The notes under the pieces are model-generated. The model did not search any database, was not told the origin of the DNA, and was given only the letters and a program-made list of their open reading frames with translations. Shown in pieces: positions 40,527 through 52,900 of a stretch of 64,000 nt of DNA (position 1 is the first letter of the stretch; each line of letters opens with the position of its first letter). The stretch comes from Daphnia pulex (taxonomy: Eukaryota > Arthropoda > Branchiopoda > Diplostraca > Daphniidae): positions 12,090,001 to 12,154,000 of the forward strand of contig NC_060023.1 in the NCBI RefSeq assembly GCF_021134715.1. Reading direction: 5' to 3'. The translations under genes and the position numbers were made by a program.

Positions 40527-42927
40527 AAGACCTGGGGCGGAATTGGAGGTGGGGCTTAAAAGAAAATCAAGATGGCCGCCCTAGTTTGCGAACCCATCCC
40601 CCTCCTTTTCTTTGTCAGTGATTCCTCCCCTTTCCTTTTGGTGGGATTTTTGCAGTGCAGTACTTATCTTTCTTGTGGCAACATGCGTTTCTTTTCTTGT
40701 GATTCAATTAAATGTTACCACTGTGTATTATTATGAGTGAACACTGAAGCTATAAGAATTAGCTTTGCTGAAATGGAAACATTTTTGGTTTAACCTTCAA
40801 ATTGAACATTTGTGTGATCAGAATGTGTTGCTTAGAACATCACTCATAGTCATACTCACACAGCATGCGTGGATTCGGTAAGTCGTCATTTGGCTTTGGT
40901 CTTTCTTTGTTTGTTTGCTATCCCTGCAAGCTGATACAAGTGCGATTTATTTTATTTGGTCTTAAAGTTTCTTCCATTATCTGTCCATTGTTGGAATTCA
41001 GCATGTAAGTCACCCGACAAAGATGATAGAACAGAAATCTGTGGCTCAAGGTGTTAGATGGAAAATAGAAACACCGACAGATGTATAATAACCAAATTGA
41101 TTAGACTATAGAGGTAGACCTGGGTCATCACTATTATGAGATTCATTACAGCAACGATATGAAATGAATAATTCGTTATTCCCTTTTGGCTTCAAAGAGT
41201 TGATTTTCTTTGATTTTGCCATTTTGGCGGGCGCTGGGAGGCGGGAATTTTAATATATCTTGAGCGTGGTTAATTAGAATATTTGTGTCGTCTGCTTTCA
41301 TTTTGTTTCACAGTTTTGAAAAAGCAAAAAGAGACCAAGTTTCAGACATTTTATATTACAGAAAACTGGACGGATCACTGGTCTGAAGGTCTGAAGGAAA
41401 CGTGTACGTACGTGCACGACTGCAAGAGAAATAGGAAAACCAAATAAAATGTGGTCGTCGTGTGAATAACTTTGGTGTCGTGACTCCCCATGCTCTCCAC
41501 TCCATGCTGTTTCTCAGGTAAATAAAACTAACAATACAAATGGAATAATTTTGGGAGCTTACATAGAATCTGTTCCAAATATGTGAAATGTTGGTGCCCG
41601 ATTAGAGTGGGCAATGATACATTAGCATTTATCATTTATGCTCGGTGTTGATCAATGGCAGAGTTTGTTTGCTTTATTTAACCTTTATCTTTGTGCAAAT
41701 TTCAGGCCTGAGCCATCCATCGGAACCACAAGATGTGCAAGTTGTGAATACTGACAAGTCATCATCAACAATCTCAACATCGTCAATTGGGTGATTATTT
41801 TTGTAACTTATTAATCAACCTGTGACCTGCCGTATATTTTAATGGTGTCTGAAACTTGCATAAAAGAGTAATCCTGTAAGTAATTCTGTTTATTAACAAG
41901 AAGGGTCCCAATGTCTTCTTTCTAACTTTTCCTGTCTCTGAAATATTTGTTTCGTAACCCATTTTTTAATTTTCTGTTTAGATAAACAGCTTCTGGTTTA
42001 ATTGGAAAAACTCTGTCCTCGTGTGCACCCATGTGAAGGTGTGTATATATTCACGATGACCCCCTTTTCCTATCCTGCCTGGCGTCAACTTTACTGAGGA
42101 TGGATAGAGCACTTGTGATGGATGCCTGGCTGTGACTTTCCTGGGCTTAAAGGTAGGAAAAATTTATCAAATCTATTCTTCCTTTTTTTAATTATTTGAT
42201 GGCGTTGGTTATAAAATGTTACGGAGTACGATTATTCCTGAGCTAGGCCTTTGACTGGAACTCTATTCTCATGTCATTTCGATAGCGACATTTTTGTCAT
42301 AGCGACTGCACATCAGGCTTGTTTTATTCAGTGGTAATAATTTTCTTCCGTTTCGTTGAGGATCTAGTTATCTTTTTTGTCTCAATTGAAAGAAAAAAAA
42401 CTTGAAAAATCCAAACTCTCAAATGAATTTGGGTGATTAGTAAAAAAACATCTAAAAGGATTTCCTCATTGCCCAACCAATATTGATTGCATTCATTTGC
42501 GTAAAAGCGCAAGTGTCACTGCCCTTGAGTTGTATGCTCATCTGCTAATTCAGTTGTCTTTCATTGTGGCGTGGCCCTGGCTGTCATTCTTGACAAAACT
42601 TGACGTTTTCTCATTTTCGCTTTTGCATTTGTACGAAAAAGTCGTACGTGAAGAAGTAAACTGTCAACACCCGAGAGGTTTTGATGTTCCCTCTTGTTCT
42701 TGGTTGACATTTTCTTGGCGTATTACTTTTTAAACTTGAGTGAGGTACTCGTTTCAGTGATGAATTACTTTGAGTCGTTCCTAATAGACTCGATGGTTTA
42801 TTGATATGTTGTTACCTTGGCAACATAACAGTACTATTGCATTTCGCAAAGAGGAGCTTACAAGCCCATATTAAATGGTCAAGGTCCGTGGGTCAAAGCA
42901 GTAATCCGTATTAGAGTCGGCCCAGAA
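40527..42927. other. Long spacer between receptors 3 and 4
   Basis: About 2.4 kb without a recognisable receptor exon or transposon. Several splice-like signals (for example ttcag near 41703 and donor-like GTAAGT near 40878) raise the possibility of a noncoding transcript, not proven. A reading frame at 42497-42733 has no domain. Confidence 0.4.
42811..42824. promoter_or_regulatory. RFX X-box-like motif upstream of receptor 4
   Basis: GTTACCTTGGCAAC is a near-palindrome of two RFX half-sites with a 2-bp spacer, about 104 bp before the receptor 4 start. RFX drives genes of ciliated sensory neurons, which is where gustatory receptors act. No equivalent was seen before receptors 1-3. Confidence 0.4.
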
Positions 42928-44466
42928 ATGGTCAAAAGCAGTAAAATAAAAGTTGTGGCCGTTTCACCTTCTAACATTGTGACAAGCGACTACCTAACTA
43001 ATGATTCGACAGTATTAAATTTTGATTGGTCTTTGAAGCCGATAACGACTTGGCTTCAAATTTTTGGCATTCAGCCACCGCTAATCTCCTCTGTTAACCG
43101 AAACAGTTGTTGCAATCGGTTTGTGGTACTCATTCCGATTGCAGTAGTTTTCTATTTTCTGAATGTTGGCTGCAATGGGTTTGCTCTAGGACAAATTAAA
43201 TGGAATGCCACCAAGAAGAACTATAGTAGCAGTTCTACCAGGAACTGGAATTCAATCATTAACGAAATGAATTTTAGTTTACTGACTTTGGCGACACATT
43301 CCGCTCTTTTATTCTTCAGCTATTTCATGGCTTGGAAGGGTCTGACGGAAGTGCTCCGGCGATTGGAACAATGCCACCAATTTGACAGTGGCCATTATAA
43401 AAAATTCCGGAGAATCTGTACAGTTGGGTCTTGCTTCATGTTGATCGTAATCATTTATCTTTCGATTTCCTAAATTATTTCTTAAAATTATTTGGACTTG
43501 TATTTTATAGGAAATTGCCATTGAATTATTTGAGACACTTTATGGCCTTTTATCGTTCGACGCAAAGATATTACCAACCTTCCGTGTTATTTTATCCGGA
43601 TTGAGGATGGTGTCACTCGTGTTCCCATTTCTTGGCACTATCCTGTTCTGTTGTCTGGGATGGATGGCTTCGATCATGTTACGAATCATGGCAGAGGAAA
43701 TTGAATCGTCAATCATCAATCGCCCTGTTAATAACTCTAGATTGAATAATTGGGTCTTGATGTCTTTGGATGGATGGAGGCGCCGCTATTTCCTGATTGT
43801 CGAATTTGTGCAGCAAATCAACTGCCATTTCGGTTTTATTCTTTTGGTCGTCACGGCATCAGAATTCGTTCGGATAACCAACACATCTTTCCAATTACTC
43901 GTTGAATTTCTAAATAACAGTTGGACATTGTCTAGCATGTCCACGATCTTGATTGCCTTTGACTTTATTAAAGAGACGGCCTGCTTCTGTATTTTGCTCT
44001 ACGTACCTACTAAAATCCATGGAGAGGTAAATTGATGAAACTTATTGTTATGGTGAAAAACTTGAAAAGGTTATCAGTGGTTTTCCATATTAAGGCCAGT
44101 GACTTGGTCAAACGGTTGCGGATGATGGACTTTGACGATTACGGTCCCCGAACCCAGGTATTAGTGATAATTGGCATATTACACCATGTCAATTCGTATT
44201 AACGGGAATTTATTCACAGATGAAATTTCTAGTTGAAGAGATGACTCATTCGCTTCCGAGTATCGCACCGATGGGGTTAGTTCAAATAAATGTCCAACTC
44301 ATTCCAACGGTATTGAACCAAATTAATCTCTCAATCTCATCGATAAAAAATCGCTAATTTTAATTTTTTCGATGTAAATTCTTTCATTCTTTTGTATTAG
44401 CTGATTGGAACGACGTTGACATATTTGATTATCCTTTGCCAGTTTCACTCGTCAGAGACTGTCTAA
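42928..44466 (+). CDS. Gustatory receptor, copy 4
   Basis: Exons 42928-43446, 43511-44026, 44095-44157, 44220-44309 and 44401-44466, with the same phases as copies 2 and 3. The start MVKSSKIKVVAVSPSNIVTS gives a longer N-terminal tail than the paralogues. The fold is the same: NRFVVLIPIAVVFYFLN helix, FPFLGTILFCCLGWMASIML, YVPTKIHGE at the exon 2 end, and a final exon with TTLTYLIILCQFH, a TYxxxxxQF signature. Intact frame; ligand unknown. Confidence 0.87.
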
Positions 44467-44781
44467 TAAAATTTGAATACAAAAGGAAGACTACGTGGGA
44501 AAAATTCGATTATGAGTGGACTCGTACAGAAGCTTTTGATAAGAGGATTTCATTGCAAGACCGTTCACCGCAAGTATTTTTTGTTGGTTTTATGTATTTC
44601 TTTCGGACGTATACTTGCGAGCGTATCCGCCACATATACTTGGCGTTGCTTGTATAGGGAAGATCATAACCTACTCTAAACACGGCGGCTGCACCGAGTC
44701 ACGTGATGATCGTTATCATTAAAAAAAAATCAAATCTTTTCTTTCGGCAATTTGATGATTTTTAAATGTCTCGTTTTCCTA

Positions 44782-44833
44782 CTACTAGATGGCGTGAAAG
44801 AATCAAGTTGTAAATCTCACCACTAGATGGCGA
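44782..44833 (+). promoter_or_regulatory. Pair of CTCF-like sites
   Basis: Two same-strand copies of ACTAGATGGCG: CTACTAGATGGCGT at 44782-44795 and CCACTAGATGGCGA at 44820-44833. The second matches the CTCF core CCASYAGRKGGC exactly. They lie 0.4 kb before the probable promoter of the smallish-like gene and just after the receptor group, where an insulator would be plausible. Confidence 0.45.
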
Positions 44834-45217
44834 AGCCCCACATAAACGTCAGATTTTGTTTGCACCGAGATTCTCGTTTCGAAAATACCTCGAGGCCAAA
44901 ATGTCTCGATGTTCAAAGAGTTTTTTTACGGGTAGGAGGAGGGAGGTGGTACGTGAACAGAGGGTGGCAGCTCAACAAGGTTTCCCCTATCTCTGTTGGT
45001 GAGGGGGGGTTTCGGTGTGTCGCTGGCGTCGTCACTACGAGTCGGGACGTTGATTGGAGTGGACGGTGCGCGCGTCTCGAGAGTCGGCGTCCAAAGAAAA
45101 GAAGAATCAACACACGACGACCAACTCGAAAAACGAATCAATCAAAAACCCTAAGAGATAATTAAGAGACTTGATTTCGTTTGTTTTCTCTCAACTGGCC
45201 CAGTGCTTTTCAATTGT

Positions 45218-45420
45218 GTCAGTTTGTTGTGTGTCTGTGTCGAGTTTTCCGTGTGTCTAATCAATTGAATAAGTGATTTGAAATCGTGAAGAAATCATGT
45301 GGAATGTTCCAGTGCCTGCCTAGCCCACACACACACTCTGACGTACACACCTTGTTGATTACACACACACTAAATAGCCTCAGAGACCATTGACCGTGCG
45401 CTGCAGCTAATAATCACCAA
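45218..45420 (+). promoter_or_regulatory. Probable first (noncoding) exon of the smallish-like gene
   Basis: A TCAGTT initiator near 45218 follows the CTCF-like sites, and a donor-like AAG|GTAACG lies near 45420. The first coding exon has an acceptor near 49720, so a first intron of about 4.3 kb would follow. Inferred from signals only. Confidence 0.4.
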
Positions 45421-48400
45421 GGTAACGAAACTTTTCTCTTTTCTGCTGGTGTGTCTGCAATCAGTTGACTGAATTTCAACAGCTATTGATGATGATGTGT
45501 ATTGATATTGACTGGTAGCACAGTAGAGCGAATGAAAGTGTGAAGGAGGAATGTTCTGATAATTGTACATTGCCCGTGGTGGGATTGTAGTTCGTTAGTG
45601 AACTGCTGTACTAAACACAACGAGAAAGAGAGAAAAGGTTTTTTGAAAGGGAACACACAAAGGCCCTAGAGGCAAGGTCGTCCCCTTGGGCGAGTAACTC
45701 GATTCGATTAATCGATTGCTTATCTTTTCTCTCGTTTGGTCGATATAATAACATTCCACCTCCATGTGTCTTATCTGTCGCTCTAATCAGCTTTTCGTTT
45801 TTTCATAAATCTCGTTACACAGTCCAAATGATGAAATATGATGGATGGTCTATTTTTCCTTTTGTTTTATTTTAAATACCGGACATCCTGTCTCTTGTGT
45901 GTCATCCTTTTCCACTCTAATTCTTCTTCTTCCTTTTTTCTGATTATTATTTCTGGCGTTGATTACAATTTTTTGTTGTTTTTTAAGCGACACCTGGCGC
46001 CCAAAAAAATACTCTGCCCATTTGATATCCCACCCCTCTCTTGTTTGAAAGTTATTCGATCCGGAACTAATTCGTTTTTGTCGACTTCCGGTGACTGGCC
46101 AACATTTTTGTTCGTTGGTCGCCTGAATGGGACAAACACGAGGAGTAGAAAAAAGGGAAAATTGTTTGTTCCTTCGTTCCGCTTTGACGATTTTTACTTC
46201 ATTTTCTTCCCTTTTATTTTATTTCAATCCACGGCTGAGAGATGTGTGTGATTCAAAGTAAACATTCCGGCCGGATTTTGTGGAATTTTGTTGTTTGATT
46301 GGAGGAATGTAACTGGTGAGGCCCAGTTATATTTTTGCCTGGCCAGAAAAGTTGGTCGGTCGATGATGCGATTGTTGTTGTTGTTGTTGGCTGGATGAAT
46401 CCGCTGGTTGGTAGAGAGAGATAGACGTGGCTGACGAACGGTGATTTGAACGAACGCGGTCTGCTCCGTTGTTCCCGGGAGCGTTTTCTTCTTCTTCTAG
46501 CCAGTCAGCCGTGGGTTGGGGAAGGATGGAACGTGTTGTTTGCGTGCGTGTCTTGAGAGAAAAAGGGTCGATGTCCTCCACTAACCTGCACTTCTTTTCT
46601 TTCTTCTCCTAACATCTTCCAACACAAACGGCACAGGTGTGTGTGAACCAAAGGCACCTGCGCTCCTTCTCCCGCATCACCCAAAATGCGCATTGCTGTT
46701 GTTGACTTGTTGTTGTGCCGCAATTATTTACCCCCCGACCGTTTGTCTTTTTCATCAGCCGTGGGGCGAGAGTCAATCAAACAATTTCATCACTTTGCCC
46801 AATTCTGCAACTACGGACACTGACTGTTGACTCAAGTCCCGTACTACCACCAAAGTCAGTGGCCAGGAGAGACGAGGGGGATCAAGTTGTTGTTGGAGCT
46901 AATCATTTGCCAGCGGTTGGTGGCCACCACCGCGGCCGTGTGGTTTTCGGTTCTTGTGGTTTCCAACGATCAAATAATAATAATAAAAATGGGTTTGAGG
47001 GGGGAGAAAAAATAAGAAAAAGAATTCCAAGGGTTTAATTCTGTGTGTGTTAAGGTGAACGATCTCTCTCTCCGGCTGGATTGGTTAACTGTTTTTATAG
47101 AATTCCGGTACGGCGGCTTTGGCCTTATAGACGATATTTGATATCGTCGTTAGTAAATTACCGGAGCAGGACAACACACGAACGAACCAACGGAGATAAA
47201 AATCATATTTCTTCTATTCTTTGGTTAAAAGACGACATAGAAAAAGTGGAGCAACGAAAAAATCAAACACACAAAGTGTTTTGTGTGTTTGGAGTTGTTT
47301 CCCCCCGCAGCTCGTCGGCCGCATTCCTGACGAGAAGAAAAAAGATAATGGCGAGAAAGATATTTTTTTGATGGTGGTGGGGGTTATTATCTGCTTTGCC
47401 GTGCGCGATGACGTTACATGTGCCATTAAGTCGCTTATAATTGACTCTGCGCTGTGCAAAGGAGATTGGAGGCCATTGTGGGAAAACATTGGCAGGAGTG
47501 GAAATTTAAAAAAAACATTGTTTCCAAGGCAACCGAGAAGACGACGGTCGTTAAGATCGCATCATCACACCTCACAGTCTCTGAGCCAACAACTTTTTTC
47601 GAGTGGTGGGGGAGAGTCCCGTTTTTCTCGTCTAATTTTAGCCATCCCTCACCCTTCACCGGTGTCAGTGACGTCAGTCAAAACTTTCAAGTTCTATTTT
47701 TCTTAGAAGTAAATAAATAAGAGATGGAAAGATTTTCTTCCGGAAATGTTCATCCGGTTTTGTACGTCAAATGTAGGGGGAGGAAAGAGAGAGAAAAAGT
47801 TGTGATGGTTTGTTTATAATATCGGGCGCTTCTGTAATGGAATTAGCCATTCAAAATGGCCGTTCTTGTAACTGGGCGAGAGGGTGTAGTAGATGTTGTG
47901 ATATATATTTTTAGAAAGGTTTCCCTCTCCTGCCACCCCTCTGCTGCTACTCCTTGTGCTCCTGCTTTTACTTTGAAGAGGAGCAGACGACGACCTCTTT
48001 TGGAAAACCGGTCGGATTATTATAATAACACGGCAGCAGCAGCCCCCACCGAATGGAATGCCAGTAGCAGCCGGGGCCCCGAAAAAAATAAAGTCCAACT
48101 GTGGAAAAACTCCTCTTGAGTTACAGACAAGGAGCCCACAAAGAGGAGGAACTTTTCTTCTGGTTTCTGTCAGGATTTTTCGTTTCCTTTTCTTGACGGT
48201 CGGAGATCGATGATTGTCTTTCTTTCTTCTTTTTTATTTCTTTGTGTGTCAGTTTTTACACAAACAGACGGACACACGCGCGTCGTGGATTGTTCAAGGG
48301 GCTAATCTTATTGGGGTGACTCTTTTTTGCTTGTCGCATTTGACCGTTTTGTGGGTTCTCCTTTTTGCAACGGAGTAAAATCACAACTATCCGCATTCCG

Positions 48401-49719
48401 CCGGCTCTTTCAATCAAACCGAAAAATAAAATAAAAAGTTTCTATTTATTTTCTGGTGGGGAAAATAGAAAAATATGAGAGAAGCGCCTCTGGCGGCGTG
48501 ACACGGGCTGCGGTGGGAAAAAGGTGAGGCTCCACGACGACCTTCACAGATATCTTCCGATCGTCTTTTGTTTTCTTCTTGTGATTCATTTTTCCCGAAT
48601 TTTTCCTAGTCGGCGGTGCCAAATGTGCACGCCTCGTCTTCGTCGTCGGGTGTCGTCATTTTCAATCCCGAAAAAGGTTTCGTCGATGTGTCACGGGCCG
48701 CATGACATTGGCATTTTCTTCTTTCCTTTGTGGGCACCACCCGTTTCTTCTTTTATTTCTCTCCAGCTGGCAAGTGAAGGGGTTTGTTGGCCATCTAGCG
48801 GGCAACTTTTCATTTCCCAAAAAAAGAGTTGAAGAAAAAGAAGAAAATGCCGACACGACACGACTGCCGTGATATTTGAGATGAAATTGGCCGGTGGACG
48901 GTGGCGCCAGGTGGCTGAAACCCAATGGCTGCGCTTAATTCTCTTTCTTTCTTTCTTCTTTTGGCACAGGTAAAACTCGAGAAAAAGAAAGAAGAAAAGG
49001 TGATGACGACTAGGAGAGAGGAATGTTCCACAACAACATGGCCGGTGTACTGGAGAGAAGGGCCTTTTCTTTTCTCAATGGAACTCGATCCGGCCCTTTT
49101 TGTCTCTTCATTTTCGCCAGAATCTTGTCCTTGTTGTTGGATGCAACGGGGGGTAGTTGTTGTTGGTGCTGGCCACAGTTTCGAATGTCGCAGAGTAACC
49201 CGATACTGTTTTTTTCCTCTTTAAAACTCTGCGGGGAAAATTGAATATTGATGAGATGATGGACCAATTATTACCCGACAAAAAAATGAAAAGTCCAACA
49301 TTTTTAGAAAATCAAGCGGACAATGAACTGGGCCGGCTGTGAATGTTTTCCTTGCGGAACGGATGAATAGCCAAAAATAAATCTCTTCTTCTATTCTTTT
49401 GTTGTTGAAGTGAGAAACAAAATTCCCTTTCACCGATTTGTCGGTTTTTCGTGAGAAATTTCGGTGGTGCGGGACTCATCCGCACACACTTCTTTGTGCC
49501 GCAGCAATGGCGGCCAAAGCAGAAAAAAACAGTTTTGTGTTTTTCTGGGCCACTGTTAATCAAAATTGAGAAGGAATGGAAGTCAGGAATGACGAACGGG
49601 ATATGCTAAGCTGCAGGCGATACATTTCTCCGTTCATTCTTGGTCGTGTCACATCTGTTTTCTCATTCACTCTAAATATTCATCTTTTTCTTTCTTTCTT
49701 TATGCGTTTATTTTTCAGG
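45421..49719. other. Long intron or 5' region, no supported gene
   Basis: Rich in simple repeats and T or GAA tracts. Contains an X-box-like sequence (GTTTCCAAGGCAAC, 47520-47533) and a CTCF-like core (48789-48802, minus). Several moderate reading frames here lack domain features. Confidence 0.45.
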
Positions 49720-49913
49720 TGGAAAACAGGTTTGCCCGTCGATGAGTTTCCAACGGCGGCCCAGATAATCAAACAACCCAGCCAACAACCCCCCCTCCGC
49801 CAACAACAACTCAATTCTTCCCAAAACTGTTGTTGTTTGTTGTTCCTGTCCATGCGTGATTGACGTCCACCCGTGGGACCCTCTTTTTTTTTGGAAATCA
49901 AGAAATTCCCGAG

Positions 49914-52900
49914 ATGCCTGGAACGCTGGACGAGGTCAACTGTTGCGTGTCTCCCACGCCAACGGGTTCTTCCGGTCTGTCGTCGCCTCCTCCGCCCGCC
50001 TCGTCCCTATCGCCCCAGCACCTCCAGTCTCACCAGGACTCGCTCAACAATTCGCAATCGTCGCGCGAGTTCAAAGATTACAACGGCATCCGCAGCTGGG
50101 GATCGCGCAACAACAATTCGCGATCCAGCAGCGCCCTGGACAGGCATAGCGAATCCAGCGAGAGTCTCGACAATCATTCGACCTGCAGCGCCAATGGCGG
50201 CCGACAGGTACATTTCCACACAGTCAAATCTAATTTAATTGGTGGAAGAAGAATGTTTATATTTTTTTTTTTAAATTCCGGCCGGAATTAAAAGATGCAG
50301 GATTTCATTGGTTCGTCCGAGTACATTCCGACCCGTTCGACCAAAACCGCGCCCAAAGTGGCCTACAATCCCATGCAGTTTGTCAAGACTGGGCCGACCA
50401 AATTGGCCAAAACGGCCCAGGAGCAGCTCAAGAAAGCGGAAGAAGTCAAAAAGGTCCGCGAGACGAAAAAGGACGACGCCGAGGATTGGCAATCGGTAAA
50501 TTCATTTTTTTTCCAAATTCATTTAAATAGTTTATTAATTTATATTTCCGGATTTGATAGAATTTGGAAGGATGGAAGTCGAGTCGGCGGAAGCGACAGG
50601 AGCACGTAATTGAGCGAGTCACCGAAGTCAAGCGGATGGAACAAGAGGAAGCGCTAAAAGCCTCTGAAGCTGCCACCAAACGGCTCATCAATATCCGGTA
50701 GAATTCAAAATTCAATTTTAAATGAAATTAAAATTAAAATTTCAATTTTTTAAAAAAGGGAGAAACGTGGGAAATTGTCGGCGTTGTATTCGGTGGAGGA
50801 CAACGACGAGATTGAATTCCTTTCGAATTCAGACGAATGTGGAACGACGACGGTGGCATCCGGCGATCCGGTTGATTCTTCGCCCGACTCGTCCGTCTTC
50901 AACGGAGACACCAGTCAGGTATTTTTATTTTAAATTCACCTTTAATTTATTCACGAAATTTTCTTTCAATTTATTGCGCAACAACCGCCGTCACCACACT
51001 GAAATGTGATTGTTGTCTGCCTGTGTGTGGCTTTGCGGTTTTCCGGTGAGAGATTCATTTGATTTTTTCTTCTTTTCAACTCGGTTGCGATCCATTTCCC
51101 ATGAGCGCAGAATTCGGCAACCGAACAGGCGGCGTCGATCACGAACACGGTAACGACGACGCCCAGTGACCTGGGATCGCATCAGGGTGATGAGTACACG
51201 TACGAGAAATCCATCGAAGATTACGTCAAATTCTCCACTTCGGCTCTGTCGAAACAACAACAGGAAACGAGGAGCACCAGCAGTCGAACAACATGGACGA
51301 AATCGTCCAGGTGAGTTTCTTTTCCCAGTCAGGCCGGGCCGGGCCATAAAGGGCAGGTCGTAAAAACCGCAGCAACGAGTCGAGTTCTTCTCCACTTTAC
51401 GACTGCCATTCGGGTTGTTGTTGTTGTTATCTGCTTGTGGCCGTCGTCTTATCAAATCAAAAGCACTCACTCATCCTCCTCCTATTCTTAACTTTAATCG
51501 TGTTTGTTCCTTTTTGGCTTATGGCAGGATGGAGCAGGAGGAGCAGAGGGTGGAGGTCGTCGTGAAACGACAGGAGGCCACCAAGGTGGACCAACAGCCC
51601 CCCCAGGCGTCCGACAGGAATAATAAACCCACCGGTAAATATTTGGCTGGCACAACCAACGCCCATTTTTATTTTATGCTAATCAACCATGCAGCAAATA
51701 TTGACCTTTTTCGGGCAGATAACGCCGCCGCCGATTTGGTCATGGTGAAGCGACGCTCCGTTTTCGAACGGGACCATTTCACCACGGCGCCGGATGTGGA
51801 TAAGGCCAGCATTACGGCCGCCAATCGTCGATCGGGTGAATTCTCGTCCACCTTCAAGAACCGATTGTCCACTTTCGAGTCGACGGAAGCGGCTGCTGCT
51901 GCCGCTGTCAAAACAGACGCCGTTGTGGCGCCACCGCCGAGTCGGGTGACGCCGGATCGAGATCCGCATTTCAAGAACAAATTGGCCAATTTCCATAAAG
52001 TGGAAGAAACTGCCGCCACCGCTCCGGCCAGTCATGCCCTTCCGCCTCCACCCGCTGAGGCCGATGAGACCCACACCAACAAACCCAATTTCAAAGCCAA
52101 ATTGGCCGCATTCCGCCAGGTGGAAGAAAAGGCCAAATCAGCCCCGCCGCCACCAACGACGACGACGATGGCGGCTGTCAAAATGAACAACAAACCGGCC
52201 GTTGCGGCTAATAAACCCGTGATTCCGGCAGTCAAACCACCGTCTATACTCCGCACTGCCCAGGTGCCTCAACAACAGAAAGCCAAGAGCATCGAACCCA
52301 TCCAGCCGGAACCGATTTACGCCAATTCATCGGTTGCCATGGCCGGATCTTCTTCTTCCTCCACTTCCGGACATCAACGAGTGGTGGTGGATGCCCAACC
52401 GTCTTACCCTTCGTCAGGTCCGCCTGCGGGTGCCGGCGATGCGGAATCTTATTCCGACTGCACGGAAGACGAAGGCATCCGCTCCTTGTCGCCCCACGGC
52501 ACTCCGTCACCCACGTCGCCCACACCCAATGGAATGGAACCGCCTGAGCCTTTGCCTCCGCCTCTTCCGTCTCATCCGCCCATCGGCTATTCTCCCTACA
52601 GCTTCCAGAATCAGCAGCAACAACGGTATCAAATCCATGGATAAATTTCATAATTCCGTTTGATTGTGTTAAAATGTTGAATCTGAATTTCTAGTGAACC
52701 GGAACCTGTTGCCGGAATTGCCGACTCTCCATCGCCCAGTTCGCCTCAATTGGCTTGGCCTGCAGGCAATGCGGAGGTACAGTTTGAAATCTCCTGAAAT
52801 ACAGGGAGGTTATATAGCATGTCGGCAGTGGGTAGAGCCGCTAGTCTTTTTCATTTAATTTTCTTATTTAGTTTTGGCCAAATTTTTTTTTGTTTTTTTC

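Noticed and set aside
42497-42733. Possible receptor fragment between receptors 3 and 4
   Set aside because: Hydrophobic but no match to the receptor exons and no TYxxxxxQF end.
44827-45165. 112-codon frame before the smallish-like gene
   Set aside because: Lies in the likely promoter or 5' region, with no domain and biased basic composition.
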